56,996 bases of DNA from Chrysomallon squamiferum (GCA_012295275.1 CM022666.1:14439938-14496933); one strand, 5' to 3'; counted from the stretch's first letter, positions 11,750 to 28,268 are shown. Program-made: numbers and translations. Notes: generated from the letters alone by a model not told the origin.

Positions 11750-12493
11750 TAAAAGAATAAAACATGTTCCTGTCATTGACTTCTCCAGTATAATTTTACC
11801 AGAATATATTTCACTCATTTAGCAAAACCACTTAATATAATTAACTAAATGTCCTTTTTGCAGGATGTGTCTTGTTTCTATTTTTATTTTGAAATTTCTA
11901 CAAACTTGGATACTGTATATATTGCATGCATGACTGAAGAAGTTTGGTATGTCCTTTCCTGTCTGTTTCAAAGTTAGATGTAAAACATTTATTGTTTTCT
12001 TTAGTAGTTGGAGATGTATGGTTTAATTAGCAAGTTGATAATCATGTAATATTTATGAAAAAGAGTTAACATGTCTGATCACTGTATTCAAGAAATAGAC
12101 AAATTGTTGAAGAATTCTCTAAAATGTAATATTTTAAGATATTTAACAGATACTTTTTTTTACAGTATTATCCAAGCATATCACTGCTTATTTGTTATTC
12201 ATCTGTTACCACAGAATTTCATGTTTCATCAAATGAATTACTCAATGAATATGTAAGGTGTAGTGGAATTGAACCATCACAGAGAAAATCTGATTTTATT
12301 TTGCTGTGTCCACTGAATTTGGACATTCTCACACTGTTTATGATGGGTGTGTTTTACCTTAGTGGTGGATGGTCTGCAGTTGAGTGTTGGGTATATTATA
12401 GTTTGTTTGTAGGTGTAGAGCAGTTTCATGATTGGTGTACAGAAAATGCATGGCACAACTCCACCAATATTAATTGTTTTATGATGTTTTCAG
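11463..12493. other. Conserved non-coding part of the mirrored segment
   Basis: No gene recognised. It is A/T-rich with TTTA runs at about 11710-11750. The stretch 11520-11640 is the reverse complement of about 53700-53840, and 11780-12280 that of about 52970-53480. A 60-codon open frame at 12071-12256 also appears inverted at 52954-53181 but is altered there by small indels, so it is not supported as coding. Confidence 0.55.
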
Positions 12494-12844
12494 CAGCTGG
12501 TCAAGGACACATGCAGATCTAGTAGTGGCTCACTGAGATGAGTGCTGACATGCAGATACTAAATGAGACAGGAGAAACACCACAGGATCTCGCCTGTGTT
12601 AAGTTGCTGGGTGGAGATCCAGGTATGTCTGTGATAGTGGCAGCTTTCTTTTTACACAGAAACTGTTTTATATATCAATAGTTCATATTAATGATTTTAG
12701 AATAGAGATTTGTTTATATTTTTGCTGTTGCTGTTGTTGTTGATATGGATGATTATCAATATTTTATTGTTATCATTTATTTTGATTTTCATTGTGTCTG
12801 ATTATATGTTTCTTTTTTAATTTTTGATATATTTGTGTGTGTGT

Positions 12845-12936
<92 letters not shown>

Positions 12937-13155
12937 ATTTTCAGCAGTATAACGAATCTTCATATCATCCATCTAGTGATATTAGCTGTGTCAGATATCT
13001 GTACTATTGCTTATTAATTTTAACTTGTGGATTTTAGTAAAATAAAAGTGTTTTTTTCTTAGAATAAGACACAGAAGCAGTTAAAGATGAAGTAGATGAC
13101 GGTGATGATGATGATACCAATCACAAAATGTAACCAAAAACAAAAAGTGTCAAAG
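12494..13155 (+). pseudogene. ANKRD42-like gene, last ankyrin repeat and following exon (12494-12622, 13063-13155), broken
   Basis: Exon 12494-12622 (TTTTCAG acceptor, GTATGT donor) reads AAGQGHMQI, two stops, then WLTEMSADMQILNETGETP and a conserved VKLLGGDPG end. This corresponds to the final ankyrin repeat of ANKRD42 (AAGQGH..C.QWL..MGAD). The two TAG codons at 12519-12524 replace residues that should be coding. Exon 13063-13155 is acidic and has TAA codons at its second codon and again later; the equivalent exon at 28390-28469 has CAA there. Splice sites and phase 1 joins are kept. The segment is missing from the right arm. It is a decayed copy by simple substitution. Confidence 0.65.
12865..12934. 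repeat. (GA)n microsatellite in ANKRD42-like intron
   Basis: About 70 bp of uninterrupted GA after a short (TG)n run, between the two broken ankyrin-gene exons. Confidence 0.95.
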
Positions 13156-13486
13156 GTAAAATTAAACATGGAGTAACTTCCCTTTACGTGAATGTTAAAG
13201 TTACTAACCTTATGATTATATTTTTGTGGTTTATATCAGAAAAACAAAACATGATTTTATATATGGAGATTATATTTACGTAGTTTGTTAGTTTTATCTG
13301 CAGAAATTTTGATAACAAATATTTTCAGGTTGGACTAAGAAGAGAGTTGATAAATAATAAAAAGAAATAAAAAAATAAAAAAGTCATAAATTAGTCAGAC
13401 AAACAAATGATAACTTTAAATATGGAGATTATTATTTATTATTTCCTAGTTTGATCAAAGGTAAATTTTGCTAAATATATTTTCAG

Positions 13487-14112
13487 GTCACAATTCTACA
13501 CAACTTGGAGGGCAACTTCTGGAGGACAGAAAACGAATCAAAGGCATGCGAGACCAAGACTAGTAAGTTTGGAAATAAATGAATGAATGAATGAATAGTA
13601 AATAAATAAGTAAATAAATAAATAAAGAATTGGTCATTCAAAACAATAACATTTTAAAGGGTAAAACAGCAGTGTTATAGATGTGTAAATTGTTTTATTT
13701 GATCATTCACACAAGCTCTCACTTCTACACTTTAAAAAAGACCGCGTTTGTTGAACTACTCTATCCCAGTTAGCTCACTGAGTACAGCTGAGACTGACAA
13801 GATCAGTACACCTCAGTGTAATCATGGAGCTATCTCACATTCCTACCTCTGCTCCACACATAGTTACTGTTGTATGTTCCGTGCTTTCTTCAGGAGAGAC
13901 TACATGAAAGATTCCTTGCGGCTGAAACCAAAAAGAAATATCCTATTTCACATTATCTAAGTACACATTAGAGTCTGATTCTCTGTGAGAGTACATTACA
14001 TGTGTTCAGAGTGGATTATTAACAACTTGTTTGTGTTTCTTCATGTAAAATCAGTGTGTTTGTTTTCAGTACAATTGGGGGCTCAGCTGGATTATGAGAG
14101 ACTTCAAGTGAG
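13487..14112 (+). pseudogene. ANKRD42-like coiled-coil exons, left arm (13487-13562, 14070-14112)
   Basis: Exon 13487-13562 (76 nt, TTTTCAG acceptor, GTAAGT donor) encodes HNSTQLGGQLLEDRKRIKGM and so on. It joins in phase to exon 14070-14112, which encodes QLDYERLQVR. This matches the ANKRD42 coiled coil, where HLGG is followed by a charged stretch and then ELQGQLEYERLRREKLE. The second exon has lost 8 nt compared with its right-arm copy (52188-52238, 51 nt), which breaks the frame. Upstream exons at 12494-13155 also carry stops, so the copy is dead. Confidence 0.65.
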
Positions 14113-14849
14113 GTAACTCGTCTGTAAAACAGACAAATATTTTAAGTAACAGAGTACTGTCCCTTTATGACGAATTGATATGCCTAGCAAGACGGATGGT
14201 GAAAGCATGTTTAAAGAAAGCTTGTTCAGGTTTACAGTGACAACAAAACAGTCTCTGAATAGAAGTAAGAATACGAAAATTATCTGATTTACTCGAAGTT
14301 TCACAAAGGTCAGACAAAAATTAATAAAAAAGCCCTCGTGTTTACTATCTGCTTTTGTGCTTGAATGCAGTGACAGTGAGATATATACAGTAACTGTCAA
14401 GGGTGGAATTTTGAAAGCAAAATGTTCTAGCAGCCAGTCTGAAGTATGCGCTACGGATAGATATTCAACTCATGATGTCTGCATTGATATTACTTTTTTT
14501 TTATCAAAAAGTATCTGCATTAGAATTAAATTATAAATATAAAATACTTTTTATAAATTAAATTATATCAAATTAAAATAGTAAGGAACATTATGCCTAC
14601 TATTTCTCCTATAAAAATAACACCTGTATTTTTAGCAAAATATTTTTGAATCCTAGATTTAATTAAAATGCACGGAAATAGAGTTTGTATTTGGTTAAGG
14701 AATTTATTCAAGTAGGACTCTAAATTTTGTCTAATTACCATCAGCAACACATTTGATTTTTTATGTTAAAAACATATACTTCTTTTTCTTTTCTTTGCTG
14801 ACATATTGTTGTTGTTATTGTTATTATTATTTTTTCTCGTGAGTTCAAG
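14113..14849. other. Intronic/intergenic conserved block
   Basis: No gene. The whole stretch is the reverse complement of about 51580-52187 with small indels. A well-matched part lies at about 14370-14480 (counterpart 51850-51960). The frames in both arms (14568-14750 and 51584-51766) differ by substitutions only, but have no splice or start context and no recognisable domain. Confidence 0.5.
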
Positions 14850-15447
14850 AATCTGTCGAGGTTTAAGTTATAATTACACAAAGTTAAGTTATTTTGATTT
14901 AGTTAATTTTGTAAGTTTATTTTTCTCCTTACACTAAATGAAATACATACAACATATCAGTGAATGTGTTGACAATGCCTAACGCAATAGATTTATCTGT
15001 CAAATTAGTTCAGAACGTTCACGTGTTTTGGAGTTGACCTGAAAACCAGTTTGTGTAGATAGTTGCTATGTACAGTTGCTAGAAACAGTAAGTTCTTTTA
15101 TAATTTTTTTTTTTACTGGAAAAATTAAATAATCATTAAAGAAAAATGTAATGTTTAACGTATTTTATTTATTAAAATCACTTTTGAAGAGATATACACG
15201 TTGTTAATATGAATGTGATTAATTATTTTAAAATACAGTTGTATAAAAAAAATAAAAATTAATATTAAAAATTTTAAACAATAATATAAATATAATTATA
15301 TATACACAAAAAGAAAATACTTTATTGTAAAGCCAAATTCAACATTAAGAACAGAAAAAAAAGCAGAATTTGGTGTTGGTGTTGACCAGTAAATCTTTCT
15401 TTGTGCCTGTCTATGGATTTGTCTAGATAAATAGATACAGAGAATTA

Positions 15448-15452
<5 letters not shown>

Positions 15453-15489
<37 letters not shown>

Positions 15490-15528
15490 CATAATAATCA
15501 TAATAATAATAATAATAATAATAAAGAC

Positions 15529-15564
<36 letters not shown>

Positions 15565-15586
15565 GACAATAATAATAATAATACGA
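15453..15586. repeat. (AAT)n microsatellite
   Basis: AAT repeats broken by CATAAT and AAGACAAT interruptions, directly before a (GA)n tract at 15598-15663. Confidence 0.9.
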
Positions 15587-15595
15587 TCAATAAAT

Positions 15596-15665
<70 letters not shown>

Positions 15666-16466
15666 ATTAAAATAGTGTATCAGTTTTGAAGAGATATGCA
15701 CATGAAATAATAATAATAATTTTCATTCTGTGTCACAGAAATCAGTTTAATACCTGTTTTGAAGTTGACATGTTTGACATTCCTAAGACATGAAAACGAG
15801 TTTGTGTTGGTAGTTGCTATGTACGGTTGCTTTAATAAAGTTCTTTCATAATTTTATTATTTTTACAAATTAAGTAAAGTATTAAAAATAACGTCACATG
15901 TTTAACCAAACTGATATATTAAAATAGTGTATCAGTTTAGAAGACATATGCTTGTTGTTAATTTGACTGTAATTATTTATTTTAAAATACTGTAAACCTC
16001 AGCTTATTTTTGTTATTTTGTATTATTTATTTATTTATTTATTTGTTTATTTTCTATTAAGAATGAAACTTATTAGATTATTTTTTTCTTATCTGTCCGA
16101 GAAAGGCGGCGTTATCGATGTTTATGTACTGTTTAGTTCATTAGAAATCTGAGGTGAAAGATAGAAAAATATAAAGCAAGGAATACACAAATTAAATGAC
16201 AACAGATATTAAAATATCTCATATTTAGATTTAAGTAAAATGCACAGAAGAGTGCAGTCAGTTTTGCCTTGAAAAATAAATTAAGAAAATCCACAAAACG
16301 TGTCTAATTATCATGAGCAATAGATATGTATTTTATTTTACTTTATATTTTTTACAATTTTTATTTTTTCAAAATAAAAATCAGGAACTTTTTTTCTTCG
16401 CTGAATTAGTGTTTTCTTGTGCAAGTTATTTCAAGAAATAGCTGAAGTACAATTAAACAAAATTAA

Positions 16467-18056
<1,590 letters not shown>

Positions 18057-19999
18057 TTGTTATTTTTCTTTCACAAACTTAATTTTCGTTTCATTTTTCA
18101 TCTTGTGCTAAGAAAAATGCATTCGACTTGACGGTTATTCCCACCGTGTCAGTGAATGTGTTGACCATATCAAACGGAATAAATGTATCTGCAGATGGAC
18201 TATATGGTCACAACATAGTGTAAACAACACTCGTTTTAAACCTCAGTTTTATATGATGTAAATTATCTGTACAAAAACCTGTAATGCAAACTATTTGTCT
18301 TGTATAGGATTTACACGTTACACATTTTCTGTTTCACTAAAATCATTTCAATAAGTGTTTAGAAGTTGACATATTTGGCAATACTTGGCTATTTTGTGTA
18401 GACAGTTACTATGTACTGTTGTTATAAACAGTACGTGCACATAATCTCGTCTCGTATCAGGTCTTCGGTTCTTTTATACTTTTACAAGTTTTACTGCAAC
18501 GAAGTAAATAATATATGAAAAAAAGTAATGGTTAACGAATTAGATTTATATAAAAATACCGTACGACTTTTGAAGAGCTATCAGTGTGGTTAATATGAAT
18601 GTGATTTATTATTTTGAACACTTTTTTTACAACAAAATAATGAATTTAAAAAATAATACATACACTTGTAAATATAAGGATACTGTTTTATGTAAAGACA
18701 AATTCAACATAAAAACAGAAAAATAGATACTTTTGGTGAGTTTTTAGACATCAATCTTTGTAGGGCTGAGAGAGACAGAGAGATTAAAACAGTGTCAGTT
18801 TTTAAGAGATATGCACATGAAATAATAGTAATTTTCATTCTGTGTCTCTGAAATCAGTTCAATACCTGTTTTGAAGTTCACATATTTGACATTCCTAAGA
18901 CTTGAAAACGAGTTTGCGTTGTAGTTGCTATGTTTGGTTGCTATAAACAGTACGTACAAATAATCACACCTGAAGTATTAAGTTCTTTCATAATTTTATT
19001 ATTTTTAATGCTACAAGTTAAATAACGTATGAAAAATAATGTCATATGTTTATCGAATTTGATATATTAAAAAAATGTATCAATCTTTAAGAGATATGCA
19101 TGTTATTAATTTTAATGTGATTATTTATTTTAAAATACAGTTAAACCACAATATAACTAATCTTTAACATCAGAAAAACAACAACCCCAAAACAAACAAA
19201 AAAAAACAAACAAATATACGTCGATGTGTTTGTATGTGCGTATGTGTGAGAGGGACAGAATTTTGAAAGATACTTCTTAGAATAACAGTGCAAACAAATT
19301 TTAAAATGTTTGTTTTATATATTGTTTCAACTATATAAACCTCATTTAATCGAAAGAAAAGTTATAATTTCTCAATTTTTATGTTACTTCATGTTTAATC
19401 GATGTATGACTATACTTATATTAACGTGAACTTCAGTCAACGAAGAAATCATCGCCATGGTTACATCAGAAACAAATATTCGCGTGTTAAACTTGAGAAC
19501 AAAACAGTAGAGACTTCAAAGTCTGATTAATAATCAGAAAAGAAGAAATCAACAAAATAAATTCCATGTGTATGCTTTAATTAATTAATTAACTAATTAT
19601 GTTGGTGTTTCTTTGTTTCTGGCAGCACAAAAATTTAAAGAAGACACAAGCAGACAGCTAAAAGGAACGAGCGGAGAACAAACAAAAGTATTTTAATATT
19701 AATCCTTGGAAATTTTAAGTGAGATGTAAAAATAAGTAAGTAAGTAAGTAAATATAATAAAAATAAATGTGAATGAATAAACAGAAATATGAAAAGGAGG
19801 AAAGAAGGAAGAAAAAAGAGAACTTAAAATAGTATCAGGGTTAAAACCAACAACACTTGAAGTATACACCACTTGAAATTTTATAACGCGGCTTTGTCTA
19901 GAAGTGACAAAGTACGATGACTCACTCAAGTTTCACAGTCCAAATAAGCAGTGATCCTTGGTTACACACAAACACAGGTAAAGACACGTCTTTATAGCA

Positions 20000-20110
20000 A
20001 GGGAGGTATATGATAAAAAAGGGTCGGAAGACTTTGGTCCGCGGTCCACATCCGACCCGCGAGAGATTTTAGTCCGGCCCGCCACCTGAACACTTGGACA
20101 TCAGTTGTTA
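20000..20110 (+). repeat. Short GC-rich repeat piece, possibly a hAT-type element end
   Basis: A GC-rich patch with GGTCCGCGGTCC and CCGGCCCGCC-type words, unlike its AT-rich surroundings. The first part is repeated inverted at about 35085-35160. Such words are common at the ends of some animal hAT elements, but no transposase or terminal repeat is present here, so the identity is weak. Confidence 0.25.
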
Positions 20111-20189
20111 CATTAACTTCGTTGTTTTTTCTTTAAACCTCCAGACCTCCTAGCATCCCTTTTTGGTGTTCAGTTGTGAAGATAGAACT

Positions 20190-20310
<121 letters not shown>

Positions 20311-21969
20311 AACATACAGCTTACAGATATGTTAGGTTTTTATTTTATATTATTTTATTTTATTTTATTTATTTATTTATTCATTCATTTGTATTTAGAA
20401 TGAAACACTGGGTTTTTTATCTGTAAGATAAAGGCGGCGTCACCAATATTTCTGTACCTTATTACAGACCCCTAGATGAACGTTAGAGAAAACAAAATAT
20501 GAAGCAAAGAAGAACAGAAATGAAATAGTAAGAAAGCAATAAACGTTGTGCAAGTTGTCACGTTTTATGACAACGTTCGTTTCTCGGGAAGAATCAGTTT
20601 TATTTAGATTTAGTTGAAACGCACGGAACAGATTCAGTCGGTATTGCTTTGAGAAATTAATTAAAGAAATACACAAACCTTGTTTCCAGTCATCAGAAGC
20701 AGGACATTATTTATTTAATTTGTATTTATATTTTTTTGTTTTCAAAGTTAAAACTCACAAAATATAAAATTTTCCTCGCTTGATTAATTTACTTTGTTCT
20801 TACTAGATTGATCTGTAGATGAACTATACGACTCCAAAATAATGTAGACAATGCTCATTTTAAAACTGACTGTTATATGACATGAAGTATGAGTAGAGAC
20901 GCCGTTAATACAAGATATTTATCTTCTATAGGATTTACGCGTTATAGACTTTCTTCAACAATGTCTGTTCAAAGAAGAACATTTATTATATGTTACAAAT
21001 AGGATGGGATAACTTTGTTAGACAGAGATAATAATAGGTGACACAATTTCAGGGAATATGCATAAAATAACTGACACATTTCAGTGATAATGCATAATTT
21101 ATGATTATACGCATTTGCTGTGACACACACACGCACGCTCATATACACACGTACATATGTACGGACAGAAAATAAATGAAGAAACAACAGGAATAAAAAA
21201 AGAACTTGTGAATACTATCCCGTTTTAGAAGAACATCTTTTTCTCTCTCAAAGGAAGTATCTGCATTATAAAATAATTTTTTTGAATTTTATTTATGACA
21301 GAGAAAAATATTAAAGAACATTATACCTACTATTTGTCAAATAACAGCTGTATTTTTATCAAAATATATTATTAAATATTTAATTTAATCAAAGAACACC
21401 TAAATATAATTAGCTAAGCTTAAGATATTAATACAAGAAATAATTAAATTAAATATTTATGGGTAAGTGGGTGTGTGTTTCTTGTATTATTTGATTATTA
21501 TTATGTTTTTTTTTTTTTTTTCCTTTTTAATTTAATTTAATTTAAGAACATACATTATCTACACAGAACATAGAACTAGCTACTGCAAGGTCTTAAGCGT
21601 TATGCATTTTCTATGGTGTCAAGAGAAAATATTCTTTTTTATTTGTTTTGAGGTCACTGAAATCAGTTCAGTACGCGATTAAAAGTTCACTTAATTGACA
21701 TGAAAATAAGTTTGTGTAGATAGTTGCTATGTAAGGTTTTTATAAACAGAATGTGCAGACAATCTCATCTCATCTGAGGTGTTCAATTCTTTCATGAGTT
21801 TAGTATATTTGACTGAAACAAATTAAGAAATAATATAAGAAACGCAAATTGAATGTTTAAAGAATTTCATATATTAAAATACAGTATAACTTTTGTAGAG
21901 ATATGCTTGTTATTAATATGAATGAGATTAATTATTCTAAAATACAATTCTAGCAGAAAATAACGGATC

Positions 21970-22027
<58 letters not shown>

Positions 22028-22799
22028 AAAATCTTGAAACAATAAAAATCAAACTAAGCATTCAAATTTGAATTACATATATATCTTGTTTCATCCTTAT
22101 AGAAGTAGTATGAAGTATAATTTCTTGATTTTAAGTTTAGTTATGTTTAATAGGTGTATGTCTATAGTTATACCGACGTGAATTCCAGTCAAGAGGAACG
22201 ATCATCGTTATGGTTACATGATAAACAAATGTTCGTTTGACCCACGCGTGTTTAACCAGAGACAAAAACAATCAAGACTTCAGTGCCTGTCTAATAATCA
22301 GAAAAAAAGAGAAATGAACCAATTAAATTCTTGATTGTTTTTGTTTTTTATCATTTTATTTACTTAACTACTTAGTTATTTACTGGATTACAGATTTACT
22401 TATTTATTATTATTTTCATATTTCATATATATAACAAATAAATAAATGAATAAATAAATAAACAGATAGAAATTAAATTTTAAAAAGAAGTAGAAAAAAC
22501 GAAACGAAAATTAAGTGTATTAAACGAGAAATAAGTAAAAATTAAAATGACAGACGAGGTAAGCGATGAAAATACCTTTCCAGTTTTTTATTATCACAAT
22601 ATAGAAAATTGGACATTATTCGTGGAAGAAAAGGAGAAAAAATATATACACAGAGACATATAAAAGGACATGAAAATTATATTCAAACTTGAATATAAGT
22701 TTACTTTATGTGATAACACGCTGGAAGATTATGAGATACGACTATGTTTAAAAGAAAGAGGTCACAAGGCGTAGTAATATTATTGAAGTGTTTAATACA

Positions 22800-22958
22800 A
22801 AACATATAAGGATATCTGGGGTATCTGCAGTGTGGGACTATTTCTACAGGTTTCAAATAAAAAACCACGAAGGACACTCAACTGGGTCGAGTCTGAGTTG
22901 AAGTTAAAAGAAAATAACTGTCAACTTTGTCTTAAAACAAGACTGAATTTTTGTTTCG
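22800..22958 (+). promoter_or_regulatory. Promoter region and 5' UTR exon of TRIM copy 2
   Basis: Homologous (inverted) to 34717-34880, which lies upstream of the intact minus-strand TRIM gene. Shared points are an ATATAAGGA word (about 22803), a conserved GGTATCTGCAGT segment, a TATA-like A/T patch, a GAGTTGAAG segment, and a GTAAGATCACTTT donor right after 22958. The exon 5' end is not determinable. The function is inferred from position and conservation. Confidence 0.5.
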
Positions 22959-23809
22959 GTAAGATCACTTTCTTATTCTTATATTATTATTAATACTGCT
23001 ATTAGTGATATTGTTTGTATTGTTATTTTAGTTGTTATTATTGTTGTTATTTTTTTATTATCTTTATTATTATTGATGTTATTTTTGTTGCGGCATATTA
23101 ATGCAGTGTTGAAGACTTACACTGATTTCTATTAATTACTGATCACTGTAAAGTCTATGGTATCTCTCACATTTTCATACGCCTTTCCATCAAAATGAAC
23201 GTACATCCAAATTCGATAAACCAGTCGCTGTCACTGTCATTAGAAAGAAATAGTCTTATTGTTCCGGCAAAGAGGGACGAACGCGCGACCTGTCACTTCT
23301 CACACTTTTGTGTCCTGTCTGACACGCTCCTTACTTGTGTCCGTCGTTGCCAAGGTTCTTTTAGTGCTAGTCAAATTGTTGTAAAGATTTTATCTTTATT
23401 TTCATTTGCTGTTATGACAAAATCAACAACAACAACAACAAAAACAAGTTCTGCTTTTCAACTGATAAACGTTCGAAATTTGTTAATTATGGAAATCTTG
23501 TTGATTCCTTAAATATTGGTAACCGTGCAATTCATGGATATAAAAGAAAATATTAATTTCTTCTTACGTAAATGACAAAGGAACCATAAATTTCAAGTTT
23601 TATCAAATTTATATAATTTATAATATAATACATCAAAAACACGTTATTACAAAATAACAGTGTTGTAGGTATTGTTTACATTCTTACCATTACAGTTTTT
23701 ATTTATTTATCAGTTATTCTTATTGTTACTGTTATTTGTCAATATAGTCAATATTACTTATCAAGACAAGCCAATTTGCTATGTTCATAAATACTTTCTA
23801 AGTAAATTC
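22959..23809 (+). other. Remnant of TRIM copy 2 intron fused across a deletion
   Basis: 23450-23640 matches, inverted, the 5' UTR intron of the minus-strand TRIM (33870-34010). It runs directly into the SPRY exon at 23810. The RING/B-box exon, exon 2 and both intervening introns (about 3 kb in the other copies) are missing. Confidence 0.6.
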
Positions 23810-24451
23810 ACACCAGTGAAGTTTTCAGAAAAAACACTAAATTGGGAGGAATGTTGTATTAATGAAAACAAGGAATTAGTTAACAAAAGATCTGTAAAAG
23901 AAAACCAAAATGAAGACAGGATGAAAGTTATGTATGGAGTAACAGGTGACAGAAGTTTTACAGAAAACAAATGTTACATTTGGGAAAGTGAAATAACCTG
24001 TCACATTTTAGAAAGTGAAGAACTGGATTACGTAGCAGCTCAGATTGGAATCTGTGAGGAGAGACATTGTGATGAGGAAAGACAAATAGCTAAAAATAAA
24101 CATGCTTGGTGTGTTAGTTTTGTCAGCTGTAAAGATCACAATAAAATGTGTTTTCTTGTTTTCTCCTGTGGTGAATGTAAGTGTCATAGTCCAGTATGTG
24201 ACTATAAAACAAACACACTAGTCCACACATCACTTACACTAGTACTATACACACAAAATAAAACTCTGCACATAATAAACACAGACACTAACACACTTGT
24301 ACACACACTGACTGATGTTGATGTGTCACAACCGTTGATACCTGTGTTTGCTGTTTTCAGTCCTGGTTTTGATGTGAAAGTGAAAATTTTACCTGATTTA
24401 TCAAAGAATTCCACTTTGCTCAAACTGATCTCTTCTTTAATCTGCCCATAA
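23810..24451 (+). pseudogene. TRIM copy 2: isolated SPRY exon with intact frame
   Basis: It encodes the full SPRY domain from PVKFSEKTLNW to the conserved end LLKLISSLICP without a stop, and is very similar to exon 3 of both intact copies. RING, B-boxes, coiled coil and linker exon are absent. The canonical acceptor (TTTTCACAG just before TGACACC in the others) is altered here by loss of several bases; the nearest AG is at 23815-23816. The open frame extends upstream to about 23672 but has no ATG there, and the first in-frame ATG lies inside the SPRY domain. This is probably a deletion pseudogene; a SPRY-only transcript from the retained 5' exon cannot be excluded. Confidence 0.65.
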
Positions 24452-26309
24452 AGTAAAATTATTTAACAAACAGTAATTAATTTAAAAACAAACAACAAAA
24501 GTAAATTTGTAAACAACTGCCTGTCTGTCTGTTATTGTTTATCTCTGTACAATATTTAAATAAACTAAATAGAAATATTCTCAGTGACAAACACAGGCTA
24601 TCAATGTCATCCACACACAAACACAGACACACACAGACACACACACACAGTCACACACACAGACATACAGATGTACACATGGACTATTACACTTACTATC
24701 TAAATTATTTGTAAAAATAAATTAGTAAATTTTCAGTTTTAAATCTCATTAGAAGTAATCCTCAGTCTACAGTGTCTCTCTACACCTCCACTGCATGTTG
24801 ACTATCTAGTCTACTTTGTTAATTAGTTAACTCTTTATGTGCTGTGTACCTGTGTTTTTGTGAAGAGTAAATTAACTGTTTGAACACATTACACTGTATT
24901 ACAATACACGTGTAACATGTAAATGTTTCAATTTATATTTTTTATATAAACTGAAATAATATTTTTATTTTAAACACTTAAACTGTGATTTCATTTAAAT
25001 AATGAGTGAAAGGAGACTAGAATTTATACAGTTATATGAATGAATTAGAGTTATTGGTGAATATCATATTTCATATTATTTTAATGAGTTTATCATGTTA
25101 TGTATTATAATGTTATCTGGCAGTATTATTGAAATTTATATTAATCATGGATAAATGTTGTTGAGAAGAGTTTTTGTTTATTTAATTTTATATGAAAATT
25201 ATTGAATGGTTTAAACAAATAATAATAAATGTGATATTTTAAAACTGATTTCTGTTTTACTGCTAAATGATATAATGTTTACATAGATCATGATTGCTGT
25301 GTTATTTTTTATTCATTCCTTGTTTGTTTCCTTCATTAGTTTTATATTTACTATTATTATTAACTTTTTATTTTATTTATTTATTTCTTCCATTTTAAGT
25401 TCTTCACCCTTTCCAGTTTTCAGTCAATCACTGGATTTTGTTGTTTCTTTTACTTTTGTTTTTTCTGTTTTCTTCTTTCATTTGTTTGTTTGTTTCATAT
25501 TTATTTACAAAAAAAGGGGACTTCAAAGCTGATCTGAATTGCAGTTAAATTATAAATGTTTATCCAAAATGATATTTGTTTATTTATTTATTTACTTATT
25601 TCTCTCTATCTGCCATACTTCCATCTATCTGTTTCCTTTTTGATATCATATATTCAATATTCCTTGTTTTGTTACTTTATTTATTAATTTACTTTTATTA
25701 TTATTATTATTATTATTATTTTTTGTTTTCCACATTTCATTCTTTTTTTTTTCATATATTTTTATTTTATTTAATTTTTATTTGTTTTTCGTGACTTTTT
25801 CCCTCTTTTAATTATTATATGTAATATTTGTTCAAGCTGGTTGCATCTTTATTAAAATTAGAACACTTAAGGTAGATGAAAATGTTAGAATGTGTGTTTG
25901 TGTTCTTTAATATTAAACTTGAAGTGCTTTTAAACTGAGTAGTGGAAAGAGTTAAAATACAGGTGAGTTTAAAAAAATTATATATGTATATATATAATAT
26001 CAGATAAATCAAATTAAATCAATTTTAAATAATAGGAACAAAACTGAATAATGATGATGATAAATATTTTATTAGTTTTAAATTGTGGGTTGACATCATT
26101 TTGCATCAGATTTTAAAACAACAGATATGTGAAGTAATTCCATCTGTTCATAAAAAAAAAGCTTACCTTCTGACCTACATTATTTACAGAGATTTATTTT
26201 TCAAACATTGAAAAAAAAAAAAAAAAAAGAGCAAAGAAAAACAAAATCAGATTTCTAAAGTTCAAGTTTTTTTATAGAAACTGAATATCAATGTTTCTAT
26301 GTGATTTAG
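24452..26309. other. 3' UTR and AT-rich flank of TRIM copy 2
   Basis: A short (CA)n tract at 24605-24670 and an AATAAA near 24716 parallel the 3' UTR of copy 1. 24740-25800 matches 4690-5800 and, inverted, part of 49000-50396. Beyond 25800 it is AT-rich with A runs (26208-26228). No gene is seen. Confidence 0.55.
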
Positions 26310-27678
<1,369 letters not shown>

Positions 27679-28214
27679 TAATTACACGTATGTACACCTG
27701 TTTAATATTCAGACTGATTACTATTATTAAAGGTACATACAGCTTTTTAATATAGAGATTTGTTATTATTACAGTTACGTACACCTGTTTAAGATACATA
27801 TTGATCATTATTATTACGCATATTTAGAGTATATAATATAGAGATTTGTTATTATCACTAGAGATATATAGAATAGCTGTTGCACATACTTAGACACTCA
27901 TTCATACCATAGCAACTGAACACACACACACTCACATATGGTTCGTTTATCTTTTGAACAGTTTGAAATTAATAAGATTTTTCATGACTTCATTTCAGTG
28001 TTTTAGAGATCATTTGTTATTTTATATATGTATATTGTTTTTTGTTATGAGGAATGGGCTGAATTTTAATAGTTAAGCATATGTCGCACATTCTTAAATT
28101 ACTATATTACAGTACTATACAGCTGCTATGGGAATTCAAGTTTAATATTTAAGTTGTGACTTCCCAGACTATTGTATTTCTCCCTGTTAGTCTGTGTGTC
28201 TCTGTGTGTGTGTG

Positions 28215-28247
<33 letters not shown>

Positions 28248-28268
28248 CTTTATCTATCTATCTATCTG
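28215..28268. repeat. (TCTA)n microsatellite
   Basis: ATCT/TCTA tetranucleotide run with one interruption, in an ANKRD42-like intron. Confidence 0.9.

Noticed and set aside
12071-12256. 60-codon open frame present in both arms (inverse at 52954-53181)
   Set aside because: The SDH near its start recalls the MBL metal motif but the surrounding residues do not fit, and the right-arm frame is shifted by small indels. Conservation is explained by the duplication.
14568-14750. Open frame MLLMVIRQNL..., matched at 51584-51766
   Set aside because: No splice context, domain or codon pattern. The similarity follows from the mirrored segment.
23672-23809. Hydrophobic leader in frame with the isolated SPRY exon, which could look like a signal peptide
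   Set aside because: The stretch comes from T-rich intron sequence, and the frame opens with TTG, not ATG. No start codon precedes it in frame, so a secreted SPRY protein is not supported.
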